A stretch of 64,000 bases of DNA from Ignavibacteria bacterium (GTDB lineage: Bacteria > Bacteroidota > Ignavibacteria > Tepidaquicellales > Tepidaquicellaceae), in contig JADJAH010000011.1 of NCBI GenBank assembly GCA_016704345.1, forward strand, positions 1 to 64,000, in the 5' to 3' direction. The notes below the pieces were generated by a model that saw only the letters and a program-made list of their open reading frames with translations, was not told the DNA's origin and made no database searches. Position 1 is the stretch's first letter; every line of letters begins with the position of its first letter. This document shows positions 24,644-33,496 of the stretch, one piece after another. Position numbers and translations under genes: made by a program.

Positions 24644-26767
24644 CTACTTCAAAATTACCATACGCTTCACTCCCGCCAAAAGCCCGTTGACTCTCATCGC
24701 ATAAAAATAAACTCCGCTCGGAAGATTAGTTGCATCAAACTCAACCTCATGCCTTCCGGCATTGTTCATTTCGTTCACAAGCGTTGTGACTTCTTTTCCT
24801 GACATGTCATACACTTTCAGCGAAACAAAATTTGCATTTCCTATTTCATAACTGATAACTGTTTTCGGATTAAATGGATTTGGAAAATTCTGATGCAACC
24901 GCATAGACTCCGGCAATACACTCTCATGCAAGCCTGTAAATGTTAAACCTCCGTTTGATGTTTTGATAATCAAACCGTTTGTGCCGGAAATGTATCCTGT
25001 ATTGCCGTCAGTGAAAAAGGTGCTGAGCATAAGCTCCGTTGTATAAAAATCATCGGTCGTCCATGTTGTACCTCCATTCGTCGTCTTAAGGATCTTACTT
25101 GCACCCGGTGATCTTCCTGCTGTAACAATTCCTGAATGTGCGTTCATGAACTTAACACTGTAGTAACGAAAATCAAAAGTACCTGCACTCAAAGTTGTCC
25201 AGTTAATGCCGCCATTGGTTGTCTTACATATTGCATCCGGGTAACCAACCGCATATCCTGTGTTGGCATCTGCAAAGCTGATGTCATTCAAATCGAATGT
25301 TGTGTTGGTTGCAACGTTGGTCCATACCGATCCGCCGTCAGTACTCTTGATAACAACCCCATTCCTGCCCGAGCAATAACCTGTTTGAGGTGTGATGAAA
25401 GTTATAGAATTAAGATCGAAAGAACCGGACACACTTTGATAATTTGCGCCCGCGTTTGTAGTCTTTAATACTCCTGATGATGTTACAATAAACCCGGTAT
25501 CTCTATTCAAAAAATATACGTCTCTGAATCTGCTCCCGTTTTGTGTCCTGTAATGCCGGTTCCAGTTTGTTCCGCCGTTTGTTGTTTTATACAATGTGCC
25601 TCGCAGAGGAGAGTAAATCGTATCCCCGACTGTGTAGCCCGTATTTTGATCGGTGAAGAATACAGAATTAAGTGTGATGTTCGAAAAATTATTATAGGCA
25701 ATACTGTTCCATGTAGCTCCGGCATCGTTAGTTTTGAGAACCGTAAACAGCCATCCTACTGCAAATCCAGTCTGTGAATTCATGAACCAAACGTTATTAA
25801 GAGCACTTACTGAACCTCTTGACAAATTTTCCCAAATGAATCCGCCATTGTTTGTAATCAACGTCTTTCCGTTTTCACCAACAATACATCCGTTAAGCGG
25901 ATCGGCAAAATGGACTGAGTGAAAATCGGAAGTTGCACCTGTAGAAAAATGAAACCAATTTGTTCCTCCGTTTGTGGTCAATGAGTATGCAGAGGTACTT
26001 CCGGTCACCCACCCTCTGTTTTGATTAATAAAGAATATGTCTTCTATTGAACCGCCGGCACTGGTGGATTGACTTGTCCAGTTATTGCCGCTATTGGTTG
26101 TTTTATAAACATTGGCATTAGAATTTCCGGAAATGTAACCTGTGTTGACATCCGTGAAATGCATACACAAATTTGATATTGGAATATTCAGAGATGTCCA
26201 GTTTGCTCCTGCGTTAGTTGTCTTAAAGAATGTCTGATTGTGACCAATAACATAACCGGTATCAGGTGAAGGAAATGAAACGGAAGTAAATCTGCTGGTA
26301 TGAGTATGAATGACATTCCAGTCAGAGCCACCGTTTGTAGTTCTGATCAGAACACCGTTTGCAATTCCACCGCCTCCGCAAGCATATCCCGTTTGTTCAT
26401 TAATAAAAATAATTCGTTCGTAACTTGAAGCCAATCCCGAACTATTTAGAGTCCAAGTTTCACCCGAATCAGTAGTCTTGTGAATTTCTGAATTGCTTGA
26501 CGAAACAACAAAGCCGGTATTGGAATCAATGAAATACATTGAACTCAGATATTCACCGGACGGAATCCTTGTGATCTTCCAGTTGCTTCCGGCATTAGTG
26601 GTTCTGACAATCGTTCCATTCTTTCCGCACATTATTAAGTTGTTCTGATCAAACATTTTCACCGAGTAAATATTGTTTCCCTGCGGAAAAGGATTTTGCC
26701 AGATCCATTGAGATTGAGAATCTGTCGCCAGCAAACAAAAGCTCAGGCAAAACAAAAGTCTTATCAT
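24644..26767 (-). CDS. YCF48/BNR-type beta-propeller T9SS protein
   Basis: The 707-residue secreted protein consists of about 13-14 repeats, each with 'TGY.VG...' followed by 'KTTNGGTNW' or 'KTTNAGANW'. This is the photosystem-assembly-factor-like (Ycf48/BNR sialidase-like) propeller repeat common in Ignavibacteria and Bacteroidota surface proteins. It begins with a signal peptide and ends with the T9SS domain ('LHQNFPNPFNPKTVISYEI', 'SGVYFYAMRVNG...KRMVILK'). The repeats likely make one or two tandem propellers. The ligand is unknown. Despite the family name there is no link to photosynthesis here. Confidence 0.85.
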   Translation of the reverse strand: MIRLLFCLSFCLLATDSQSQWIWQNPFPQGNNIYSVKMFDQNNLIMCGKNGTIVRTTNAGSNWKITRIPSGEYLSSMYFIDSNTGFVVSSSNSEIHKTTDSGETWTLNSSGLASSYERIIFINEQTGYACGGGGIANGVLIRTTNGGSDWNVIHTHTSRFTSVSFPSPDTGYVIGHNQTFFKTTNAGANWTSLNIPISNLCMHFTDVNTGYISGNSNANVYKTTNSGNNWTSQSTSAGGSIEDIFFINQNRGWVTGSTSAYSLTTNGGTNWFHFSTGATSDFHSVHFADPLNGCIVGENGKTLITNNGGFIWENLSRGSVSALNNVWFMNSQTGFAVGWLFTVLKTNDAGATWNSIAYNNFSNITLNSVFFTDQNTGYTVGDTIYSPLRGTLYKTTNGGTNWNRHYRTQNGSRFRDVYFLNRDTGFIVTSSGVLKTTNAGANYQSVSGSFDLNSITFITPQTGYCSGRNGVVIKSTDGGSVWTNVATNTTFDLNDISFADANTGYAVGYPDAICKTTNGGINWTTLSAGTFDFRYYSVKFMNAHSGIVTAGRSPGASKILKTTNGGTTWTTDDFYTTELMLSTFFTDGNTGYISGTNGLIIKTSNGGLTFTGLHESVLPESMRLHQNFPNPFNPKTVISYEIGNANFVSLKVYDMSGKEVTTLVNEMNNAGRHEVEFDATNLPSGVYFYAMRVNGLLAGVKRMVILK

Positions 26768-27081
26768 ATACTAGTGGGTGAATTGTTTTAATTAGTAATC
26801 AATCGCCAAGTAAAATATGTTTTTCCTGTTTCCAATCCTTTCTAAATTAACAATCATTACTATTCAAAATATATTGTTAGTAATAAGTTAAAACAACCCT
26901 TCTATTAATAATCCTGAGTTCTTTTCTATGGCTCCCTTATCTTTGATTGTTAAAACTGTTTAATTAAGCTATTTTTATTAACAAGTTTTCGGATGATAAC
27001 TTGCTGGCTTATATGCATCCGAAAACTTACTGACACTACTGACAACACTACTACTGCTACTAATTTTCTATTAAATTAATA
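26768..27081. other. Intergenic region before recN with 13-bp stem-loop
   Basis: The gap is AT-rich and lies between divergently transcribed genes, so it must hold both promoters. AAGTTTTCGGATG (26983-26995) and CATCCGAAAACTT (27016-27028) form a perfect 13-bp stem with a 20-nt loop, ending 53 bp before the recN ATG. There is no T-run after it, so it may act in the recN leader or as an operator. TTGTTAATAA-like motifs also occur (for example at 26976-26984 on the reverse strand). Confidence 0.5.
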
Positions 27082-28797
27082 ATGATAGAAAGACTCTTAA
27101 TAAAAAACTACCTCATCATCAAAGAAGCGGAGATAGTTTTTTCGAAGGGCTTCAACATACTTACCGGTGAAACAGGTGCCGGCAAGTCAATCATACTTGA
27201 TGCACTGTCGCTTATACTTGGTGAAAGAGCGGACTATTCGATCATTCGCAAAGATGCCGATAAACTCATAGTTGAAGGACATTTTGAATTCAGCGGAGAT
27301 GAGACTGCGCTGTCATTGCTGAAAGAAATTCTTCCGGAAGATTGTGTGAACGGCAACTCGGTAATTGTGAGAAGGGAGCTTCTGAAGAAAGGTACTGGAA
27401 GAAGTTTTATAAATGATTACCCGCTTAATGTTTCTGATTTAAAGAGATTCGGTGATCTTGCGATTGATATCCACTCTCAGAATGAACACCAGTCATTGCT
27501 CATCAAAGATACACATATAAAAATACTCGATTATTTTTCGGGTGAAGCTGAATTATTCGGAGAGTATGCTGAGAGTTATGCCAAACTCACCGGGTTAATA
27601 AGAGAGTATGAAGAATTAATTTCTAAGAAAGATGAATTCGTGCGAAAGAGATCTTTTCTGGAATTTGAATTGAAAGAGATAAACAACCTAAATGTATCAT
27701 CAGGAGAAGACTTAGCGCTTGAAGCCGAGTTGAAGAGACTCGAGAATATTGAAGTCATATCTGAGTCAGTTAATAGATCTGTTGCACTTCTCTATGAAGA
27801 TGAGAGCAACATACTTTCTGCAATTGATGTGGCTGTAAAAGAATTGAGAAAGGTTGCTGCGTATGACAATGTGTTTGAAAAGATAATTGAAGAACTTATG
27901 AACTGCGAAGTTCTTGTAAAGGAAAGTTCGTCAACATTGCTTACATACAGGGATAGTATGGATTTTGACGGAAGCAGGATAAATGAAGTGAGAGAGCGTC
28001 TAAGCAGCATAACTCATTTAACCAAGAAGTACGGGATGACTTCTGACGAATTGATAGATAAAGGAATAGAACTGGAGAAAGAACTTAACCTCGCTGATAA
28101 TTTTGATTTTGAAACAGATAAACTTCTGAACCGGGTAAAAATTCAGAGAGCTGAAACAATTGAACTTGCCGGTAAACTCGACAAGGCAAGAAAGAAGAGC
28201 GCTAAGGATCTGGAAAAAAAGGTAAATGAAATTCTTTCGGCAACAGGTCTTGAATCGGCCGAAATGAAAGTTGAGATTTGTGTCAATGATACGGAAGAGA
28301 GTTCGGAATTTGCAAGTGACAGGAAGCAGGGGAATGTCCGTCTTGGTCCGAACGGATTCAACAATGTGGAATTCTTTATAAAAATAAACAAAGGCTCTGA
28401 GTTCGCTCCATTGAGGAAAAGTGCTTCGGGAGGAGAAATATCGAGGGTCATGTTAGCAATAAAGACAGTTCTTGCAGGAAAAGATGATGTTGGAATACTT
28501 GTATTTGACGAAATTGATGCCGGAATCAGTGGAAGGGTAGCTCAAAAAGTTGGAAGAATCATGAAAAAACTCTCAGAATCGAGACAAATCATCTGTATCA
28601 CCCATCTTCCGCAAATTGCAGCATTGAGTGATACTCACTTCAGGGTGAGCAAATCTGAAAGCTCCGGCGAAACATATGCATGTATCAATATCTTGACGGA
28701 AGAGGAAAAAATTACGGAAGTTGCAAAGCTTATAAGCGGTGAAATAGTGACGGAATCAGCCAATAAAAGCGCAAAAGAGCTTATTTTTGGCACATAA
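27082..28797 (+). CDS. recN: DNA repair protein RecN
   Basis: RecN is an SMC-like ATPase that gathers broken DNA ends during recombinational repair. The 571-residue protein has the N-terminal ATP-binding half with Walker A GETGAGKS (29-36) and 'DIHSQNEHQSLL' (Q-loop region). A central coiled-coil region covers about residues 160-370. The C-terminal half carries 'SASGGEISRVMLAIKTVL' (ABC signature), 'ILVFDEIDAGISGRVA' (Walker B) and 'CITHLPQIAALSDTHFRV'. Length and order are standard. The start is ATG at 27082. A 13-bp stem-loop lies upstream; no LexA-type site was recognised. Confidence 0.96.
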   Translation: MIERLLIKNYLIIKEAEIVFSKGFNILTGETGAGKSIILDALSLILGERADYSIIRKDADKLIVEGHFEFSGDETALSLLKEILPEDCVNGNSVIVRRELLKKGTGRSFINDYPLNVSDLKRFGDLAIDIHSQNEHQSLLIKDTHIKILDYFSGEAELFGEYAESYAKLTGLIREYEELISKKDEFVRKRSFLEFELKEINNLNVSSGEDLALEAELKRLENIEVISESVNRSVALLYEDESNILSAIDVAVKELRKVAAYDNVFEKIIEELMNCEVLVKESSSTLLTYRDSMDFDGSRINEVRERLSSITHLTKKYGMTSDELIDKGIELEKELNLADNFDFETDKLLNRVKIQRAETIELAGKLDKARKKSAKDLEKKVNEILSATGLESAEMKVEICVNDTEESSEFASDRKQGNVRLGPNGFNNVEFFIKINKGSEFAPLRKSASGGEISRVMLAIKTVLAGKDDVGILVFDEIDAGISGRVAQKVGRIMKKLSESRQIICITHLPQIAALSDTHFRVSKSESSGETYACINILTEEEKITEVAKLISGEIVTESANKSAKELIFGT

Positions 28798-28849
28798 AAA
28801 AATCTCCATGCAGTTTCATTGCCGAGCGGCAACTTCCCTGCATGAAGAT
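28794..28849 (-). terminator. Nested hairpin terminator between recN and lplA
   Basis: ATCTCCATGCAG (28802-28813) pairs with CTGCATGAAGAT (28838-28849) with one mismatch. Inside is a second perfect stem TTGCCG-AG-CGGCAA (28819-28832). On the reverse strand the hairpin is followed by TTTTTTT, so it should end lplA transcripts and may also stop recN transcripts. A tiny frame MKEHSPNW after an AAAGGAAG site (ATG near 28870) follows on the plus strand. I do not call it a gene. Confidence 0.6.
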
Positions 28850-28958
28850 CAATTAAAGGAAGAACAAATATGAAAGAACATTCACCTAACTGGTAGGTAT
28901 ATGGTGAACAACCGGGCTAAGTAAATTAGTTCCCGATTGTATACAAAAGTTCAAAAAA

Positions 28959-29951
28959 TTATTCACAAAGAAAAGCCGAAAATTCATCCCCTGAAATTTT
29001 TCCTAAATACATATTGAGATTGAATTCTGACAATGAATTCAGCAAAGCTTCTTTCTCGTACTTTTTGTTCATTAGCTTCTTCTCAAGGTCTTCCAGCTCG
29101 CCATGTCCAAGAAAGTCCCCATAAATTTTAATGCTGTTTATCACTCCGTCCTTCACATTTATTCGCGCGTCTATCTGGCCGAAATCAAAGCGCTTTACTT
29201 TTTGAATATTAAATTCTGGAGAACGTCCGTAGTTCCAATCCCAGTTTCTGTATTTAGATTCCGACAAATTCATCACATCACTCCATTGCTCATCACTCAG
29301 TTCAAAATATTCCACACTATCCTGATTACTGAAAATGGAATCAATTATTTTCTGTCTGAATTCATCGATGCTCATTTTGTGTGAAAGAAATTCCGTAATG
29401 TTTGCTACTCTGCTTCTTACTGATTTGATGCCTTTGCTTTCTATCTTGTCTATTCTTACGTTCAAGGCTTTAGCAACATCTTCAAGATGTGAATCAAACA
29501 GAAGTGTACCGTGGCTGAACATTGACTTAGTATCCGTGAACTGAGCATTGCCGGAAATTTTTCTGTCGCTTACTGTAATATCATTGCGGCCATTGAGTTC
29601 AGCGTTTACGCCGAGTTCAGCAAGTACTTTGATCACCGGACCGGTAAAATATTTGAAATTGTGAATACTCTCGTTTGAATACTTTGTCATGAAGCTGAAA
29701 TTAAGATTGCCTTTGTCATGATATACTGCGCCGCCGCCGGATATTCGTCTCACCACTTGAATACCATTCTCATTTACATATCCGGAATTAATTTCTTCAA
29801 TTGTATTCTGATGCTTACCTATTATGATGGAAGGTTCGTTTATGTAGAAGAGCAGATAGTCATCATTCATGTTGAGATTTCTGACACAGTACTCTTCGAG
29901 TGCCAGGTTTATTGTCGGATCATTTATTCCATTATTTCTAATGATCTTCAT
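28959..29951 (-). CDS. lplA: Lipoate--protein ligase
   Basis: LplA activates free lipoate with ATP and attaches it to lysines of 2-oxoacid dehydrogenase and glycine-cleavage carrier domains in the cytoplasm. The 330-residue protein has the family motif 'RRISGGGAVYHDKGNLNFSF' (68-87), the catalytic lysine in 'SDRKISGNAQ' (Lys131) and 'HGTLLFDSHL'. A C-terminal accessory domain (about 250-330) is present, as in E. coli LplA-type enzymes. The gene is monocistronic or followed by the nested terminator. The small unknown protein gene lies upstream. Confidence 0.93.
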   Translation of the reverse strand: MKIIRNNGINDPTINLALEEYCVRNLNMNDDYLLFYINEPSIIIGKHQNTIEEINSGYVNENGIQVVRRISGGGAVYHDKGNLNFSFMTKYSNESIHNFKYFTGPVIKVLAELGVNAELNGRNDITVSDRKISGNAQFTDTKSMFSHGTLLFDSHLEDVAKALNVRIDKIESKGIKSVRSRVANITEFLSHKMSIDEFRQKIIDSIFSNQDSVEYFELSDEQWSDVMNLSESKYRNWDWNYGRSPEFNIQKVKRFDFGQIDARINVKDGVINSIKIYGDFLGHGELEDLEKKLMNKKYEKEALLNSLSEFNLNMYLGKISGDEFSAFLCE

Positions 29952-29963
29952 TCTTTTAGAAAG

Positions 29964-30329
29964 TTATCTATTCGGGTTCATCAGTTCGCCTCTGCAGAGA
30001 TTGTCCCAATTCTTTATTTCTTCATTTGTTACTTTGTCCATTTCATCTTCTTCATATTTTAGCTTTATCTTACCAAGCATACACAAACAGAATTCGATGG
30101 TTTGTGTCCTTTTGATTGTATCCTGTCCAAAATCATTTCTGTATTTGCTTACACAATTCATTACAAAAGCCGAATCTATTTGTCTTGACCATTTATGCGG
30201 AACAGGTGTCTCATTTTTTTCAAATGCTTTGAAAACCGCGAATATTAGTCCCGCAGCAATTATTCCGGCGGCAAGATATTTTCCGTACCTCTGAGGCTTG
30301 CTTTGTTTTAAATTAATCTGATTTGACAA
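29964..30329 (-). CDS. Small single-pass membrane protein of unknown function
   Basis: The 121-residue protein is not recognised. It has a basic N-terminus, one transmembrane helix (about residues 17-35, 'YLAAGIIAAGLIFAVFKAF') and a soluble domain with three cysteines in 'FVMNCVSK' and 'IEFCLCMLGKI' plus one near the C-terminus (Cys112). The pattern resembles small Bacteroidota exported helical proteins with conserved Cys pairs. The gene is 12 bp upstream of lplA on the same strand, so they may share a transcript. Confidence 0.65.
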   Translation of the reverse strand: MSNQINLKQSKPQRYGKYLAAGIIAAGLIFAVFKAFEKNETPVPHKWSRQIDSAFVMNCVSKYRNDFGQDTIKRTQTIEFCLCMLGKIKLKYEEDEMDKVTNEEIKNWDNLCRGELMNPNR

Positions 30330-30692
30330 ATTGTTTTTGGATGCAATATCATGATTGGCATTGGGAAATTAAATGCATAATAATTAAACTAAATCATTCT
30401 TGCTTGGCTATGTTTGCCAAGTTGCACAAAGAGTCACTGGGTTTAATGAGTGAATGTCTGGTACAATATTGAAAAAGGGCTTTTCATTTTAACTTGCCCT
30501 CGAAATGAAAGACCGTATTTAATGTAAAAAGTCTCAGAGTTCTTCAGTCTTGTCTTCTCTGTGTCCCTCCGTGATCTTTTTGTAGAGCTCAGTGTAAGAG
30601 AGCGATACTCAACAAATCAAAATTAGCATGTCACTAAAAGTCACTTTTATAATTACATCAATTTTAGTTTCTTTGCAAAACTAAAAAAACAG
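30330..30692. other. Intergenic gap with partial inverted-repeat element
   Basis: No gene was found. Around 30556-30598 the sequence CTCTGTGTCCCTCCGTGAT...GAGCTCAGTGTAAG matches the right end of the two repeat elements at 34951-35344 (CTCCGTGTACCTCAGTGAT...GAGCCCCGTGTAAG). It is a partial copy. The rest is AT-rich and should contain promoters for the flanking divergent genes. Confidence 0.5.
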
Positions 30693-31178
30693 ATGATTCC
30701 TGAATTCAAAAATCTTTCACAGCAAGAAGTTAATACAATTATTGACGCGCCGGCACTGGTCACTATCCTGATAGCCGGAGCTGAAGGCAAAATAGACGAA
30801 AAAGAAATAGACTGGGGATCGTATGTAGTTCATTTCCGCGTGTCTGAATATGAGTCATCTTCTATGATGAGAGTATATAAGGAAGTTGATAAAGTCTTTA
30901 ACGATTCCGTCAAGCAGTTCATTGAAGGCTTGCCACAGGATACAGATCAGCGAAGTATAGTAATATCGGAAAAGCTTTCGCGCCTTAACGGAATTTTCAA
31001 GAAGGTAGACAAGAAATTTGCGAAAGAATTTTATGAGAGTTTAAGGACTTTGGCAAAACAGGTTGCTAAAGCATCAGGTGGTTTATGGGGTTACGGTTCC
31101 ATCAGTCCGCAAGAGCAAAAGTATTTGGATCTTGATATAATTGATGAGCCGCAAAGCGAAACCGGTTCGGAATCATAA
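30693..31178 (+). CDS. TerB-like helical protein, unknown function
   Basis: The 161-residue soluble protein is alpha-helical. Its N-terminal stretch 'IIDAPALVTILIAGAEGKIDEKEIDW' resembles the first helices of TerB/tellurite-resistance-like domains ('aDG.id..E'), with acidic residues that could bind metal. A second region 'LRTLAKQVAKASGGLWGYGSISPQEQKYL' also fits that fold. No Ter-operon partner is nearby. It is followed by a strong 18-bp-stem bidirectional terminator. Function unknown. Confidence 0.65.
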   Translation: MIPEFKNLSQQEVNTIIDAPALVTILIAGAEGKIDEKEIDWGSYVVHFRVSEYESSSMMRVYKEVDKVFNDSVKQFIEGLPQDTDQRSIVISEKLSRLNGIFKKVDKKFAKEFYESLRTLAKQVAKASGGLWGYGSISPQEQKYLDLDIIDEPQSETGSES

Positions 31179-31242
31179 TGCTTGAAATAATTTTTTCAGG
31201 TAACAGTAAAATATGAAATACGTGTAGAATTGCGGTTTTTAA

Positions 31243-31287
31243 AAATTGAGGTTTCTCCCCTTTGTACTTGGGGAGAAACCTCAATTT
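31243..31287. terminator. Perfect 18-bp stem bidirectional terminator
   Basis: AAATTGAGGTTTCTCCCC (31243-31260) and GGGGAGAAACCTCAATTT (31270-31287) are perfect complements around a 9-nt loop. T-rich tracts lie on both outer sides. It sits between convergent genes and should terminate both. The GGGGAGAAACC core recurs at 43533-43545 and 61057-61090. Confidence 0.85.
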
Positions 31288-31293
31288 GTATTT

Positions 31294-32649
31294 TTATTTG
31301 ATCAGGGTCATTTTTTTAGTCAATACAAAGTCTCCTGACTCAATCCTGTAGAAGTAAGTTCCGGATGATAGCCCGTCGGCCTTGAACTCCGCAGAATAGC
31401 TTCCCTTATTCTGAACTTCATTCACAAGCACTGCCACTTGTTTACCCAAAGCATCTGTTACTGTCAGCTTCACTTTGGATGACCTGGGAACATAATAGGT
31501 TATTACGGTAAGAGGATTGAAAGGATTGGGATAATTCTGAGACAAATTGAAATCTTCCACGCTTTCGGATGACTCACCAACAGATGTCTGATTCCCAAGT
31601 TTGATTACATACAAGCCCGTTGCAATGTCGCTTGCAATCAGCTTTCCCGATGGCAGATACGGATAAACATTCCAGCAGCCCTGATAAGCCGTGCTGTTAG
31701 TTCCGGGATATGTGTCATAGTGTCCTACTTCAACTGGGTTTGATGGATTTGCTATATTATAAACTATCACGCCTGCTCTGTAGTGTGCAAGATAAAGAGA
31801 ATCTCCTTTTATGTAGGCATTGTGTACCATCGAGGCGCCGTCGTATGGAGTAATATCTGCAAGCTGAACCTGATTTGAGATATCTGTAATGTTCCAAATC
31901 TTTGCATGGTTCGATCCGCCTTCGTCAGTAGTTACAAGTACTGTTCTATCATCCGTTGTCCATGCGTTGTGAGTAACAGCTCCGGGATAAGTGAATTCAC
32001 GAATGAATTTAATAGAGTCTTTGTTTCTTGCATCCAGAAGGACAAAATATCCGGCAGAGATTGCGCCTGCATATATAGTATCATTCTTTATGAAACAATC
32101 ATGAACATATCTTGTGCCCCATTGACCGCGCTTAACCGGATTCTCCGGATCTAACAAGTCGAGTATGAACACTCCGCCGTTATTGTAATTTCCTCCGTTG
32201 CAATATAGATATCTGCCTTCCTGTGAAATTGAATGACTTCTTGTGTATCCTGCAAAAGTATAATTCTTAACAAAATGAATTGAATCCGGCAGATACTGAA
32301 GATCAACTATCTGCACTCCTGACCCGCCTTCAGATACTATGTACAGGTAATGAGAATACGTTTTCATTTCTCGATAATTGTAAAAGGAACCGGGACCCGT
32401 GACAGTGCCTTTGTTTACAATATTTGGAGCATCAGTAACATCATAGACGGTTGTACCGGCATAATGTCCTATTATCGCATACTCTCTGCCGCCGGCAACA
32501 TAACCCCAGCAAGAAGAATAGTGCCAACCGGAAGGGGTTCCGCCTGTAGTGAATTCGTGTTTGTTTCCGAGCAAAGTCATGTTACTTATAGACTGCGCCC
32601 CGGCGCTGATGGAAGTAATTGTAAGAAGTACTAAGAGAAGATTCTTCAT
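31294..32649 (-). CDS. Choice-of-anchor B family T9SS protein (LVIVD-type repeats)
   Basis: The 451-residue secreted protein begins with a signal peptide (MKNLLLVLLTITSISAGAQS) and continues with repeats such as 'EYAIIGHYAGTTVYDVTDAPNIVNKG', 'VFILDLLDPENPVKRGQW' and 'VIVYNIANPSNPVEVGHYDTYPG'. This is the choice-of-anchor B propeller typical of surface proteins with different C-terminal anchors. Here the anchor is a T9SS domain ('NLSQNYPNPFNPLTVITYYV', 'SGTYFYRIESGDFVLTKKM'). I use the internal ATG at 32649, which starts the signal peptide. Ligand or substrate unknown. Confidence 0.85.
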   Translation of the reverse strand: MKNLLLVLLTITSISAGAQSISNMTLLGNKHEFTTGGTPSGWHYSSCWGYVAGGREYAIIGHYAGTTVYDVTDAPNIVNKGTVTGPGSFYNYREMKTYSHYLYIVSEGGSGVQIVDLQYLPDSIHFVKNYTFAGYTRSHSISQEGRYLYCNGGNYNNGGVFILDLLDPENPVKRGQWGTRYVHDCFIKNDTIYAGAISAGYFVLLDARNKDSIKFIREFTYPGAVTHNAWTTDDRTVLVTTDEGGSNHAKIWNITDISNQVQLADITPYDGASMVHNAYIKGDSLYLAHYRAGVIVYNIANPSNPVEVGHYDTYPGTNSTAYQGCWNVYPYLPSGKLIASDIATGLYVIKLGNQTSVGESSESVEDFNLSQNYPNPFNPLTVITYYVPRSSKVKLTVTDALGKQVAVLVNEVQNKGSYSAEFKADGLSSGTYFYRIESGDFVLTKKMTLIK

Positions 32650-32833
32650 TCGAAAATTTTTTTGGTTAAAATAAGCCATGTTTATAAGAAATGAAACACA
32701 AGATCAAGCAGTTAGAGTCAGAGTAATTTAGCGGAGAATATAAGGACAATTTTGTGTCGATTAGGTTTGGAAAAATTACCTTATATTTGCAAACCACTTT
32801 GGAGGAGGTGGTAGAAATAAATACTAAAAGGGA

Positions 32834-33490
32834 ATGAAAAACGGACAAGCAACAGTCCAGGAAAAGACTATTGTAGGAAAAATAGCAACCTTCCTGAGAC
32901 ATGAAATTACTACCACAAATTACAGAGCGGGAGCTCACCTAAAAGAATCACAAATTTCCGCGGAATTCGGAGTCAGCCGTGTGCCTGTGAGAGAAGCATT
33001 CAGGATTCTTCAGAGCGAGGGTTATCTTGAAGTTATTCCAAACAGGGGAAGTTTTGTGAAACCCATCTCACTGAGTTACATCAAAGAAACATCAATAGTT
33101 TACAGGCAACTTGCTCCTATTATTCTGGAAAAGGCAATTCCAAATTACAGAGAGTCTACTTACAAGAAGGCCTTTAATTTATTGGAGAAGATTGAGAAGT
33201 CAACTGACTTTACAAATGTTGGATATATGTTATGGGACTTCGCAAGAGTTATCTATGGACCTTCGAAGTATGACTTCATGCTTTGTATCTTTGATGATAT
33301 TTATAGTCACAGCATAAGACTCTTAAGCGAGTTCTTCAAGAATGCAGAGACAAAGCAATACAAGGTTGAATCTCATTACGAGTTTTTAAATCTCTGCAAG
33401 CAGGGAAAGAAAGATGAAGCCATAAAATACTGGTCTGACTTTATCGGGAACATGAGCAACATAGCTGTTACTTTGGCTGAGAAGAAATAA
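32834..33490 (+). CDS. GntR-family transcriptional regulator (FCD-like)
   Basis: The 218-residue protein has an N-terminal winged helix of the GntR family ('IATFLRHEITTTNYRAGAHLKESQISAEFGVSRVPVREAFRILQSEGYLEVIPNRGSFV', residues 17-75). An all-helical C-terminal ligand-binding domain of the FadR/FCD type follows. Histidines that would bind metal in FCD proteins are sparse, so the effector is uncertain. The start ATG at 32834 is preceded by AAAAGGGA. A GGAGGAGGTGG tract lies 20 bp further up. No operon partner is apparent; radA converges 6 bp away. Confidence 0.88.
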   Translation: MKNGQATVQEKTIVGKIATFLRHEITTTNYRAGAHLKESQISAEFGVSRVPVREAFRILQSEGYLEVIPNRGSFVKPISLSYIKETSIVYRQLAPIILEKAIPNYRESTYKKAFNLLEKIEKSTDFTNVGYMLWDFARVIYGPSKYDFMLCIFDDIYSHSIRLLSEFFKNAETKQYKVESHYEFLNLCKQGKKDEAIKYWSDFIGNMSNIAVTLAEKK

Positions 33491-33496
33491 TTCTGC

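Noticed and set aside
24644..26767. True photosystem II assembly factor Ycf48
   Set aside because: Only the repeat type is shared. Signal peptide, many repeats and T9SS tail mark a surface protein.
28870..28896. Eight-codon frame MKEHSPNW after AAAGGAAG
   Set aside because: Could be a leader peptide, but it lies between convergent genes with no downstream target. Too short to support.
32760..32800. Bacteroidota-type promoter TTTG-TAnnTTTG before the GntR gene
   Set aside because: TATATTTG is present, but the upstream TTTG is 12 bp away instead of about 19, so the pair does not fit the consensus.
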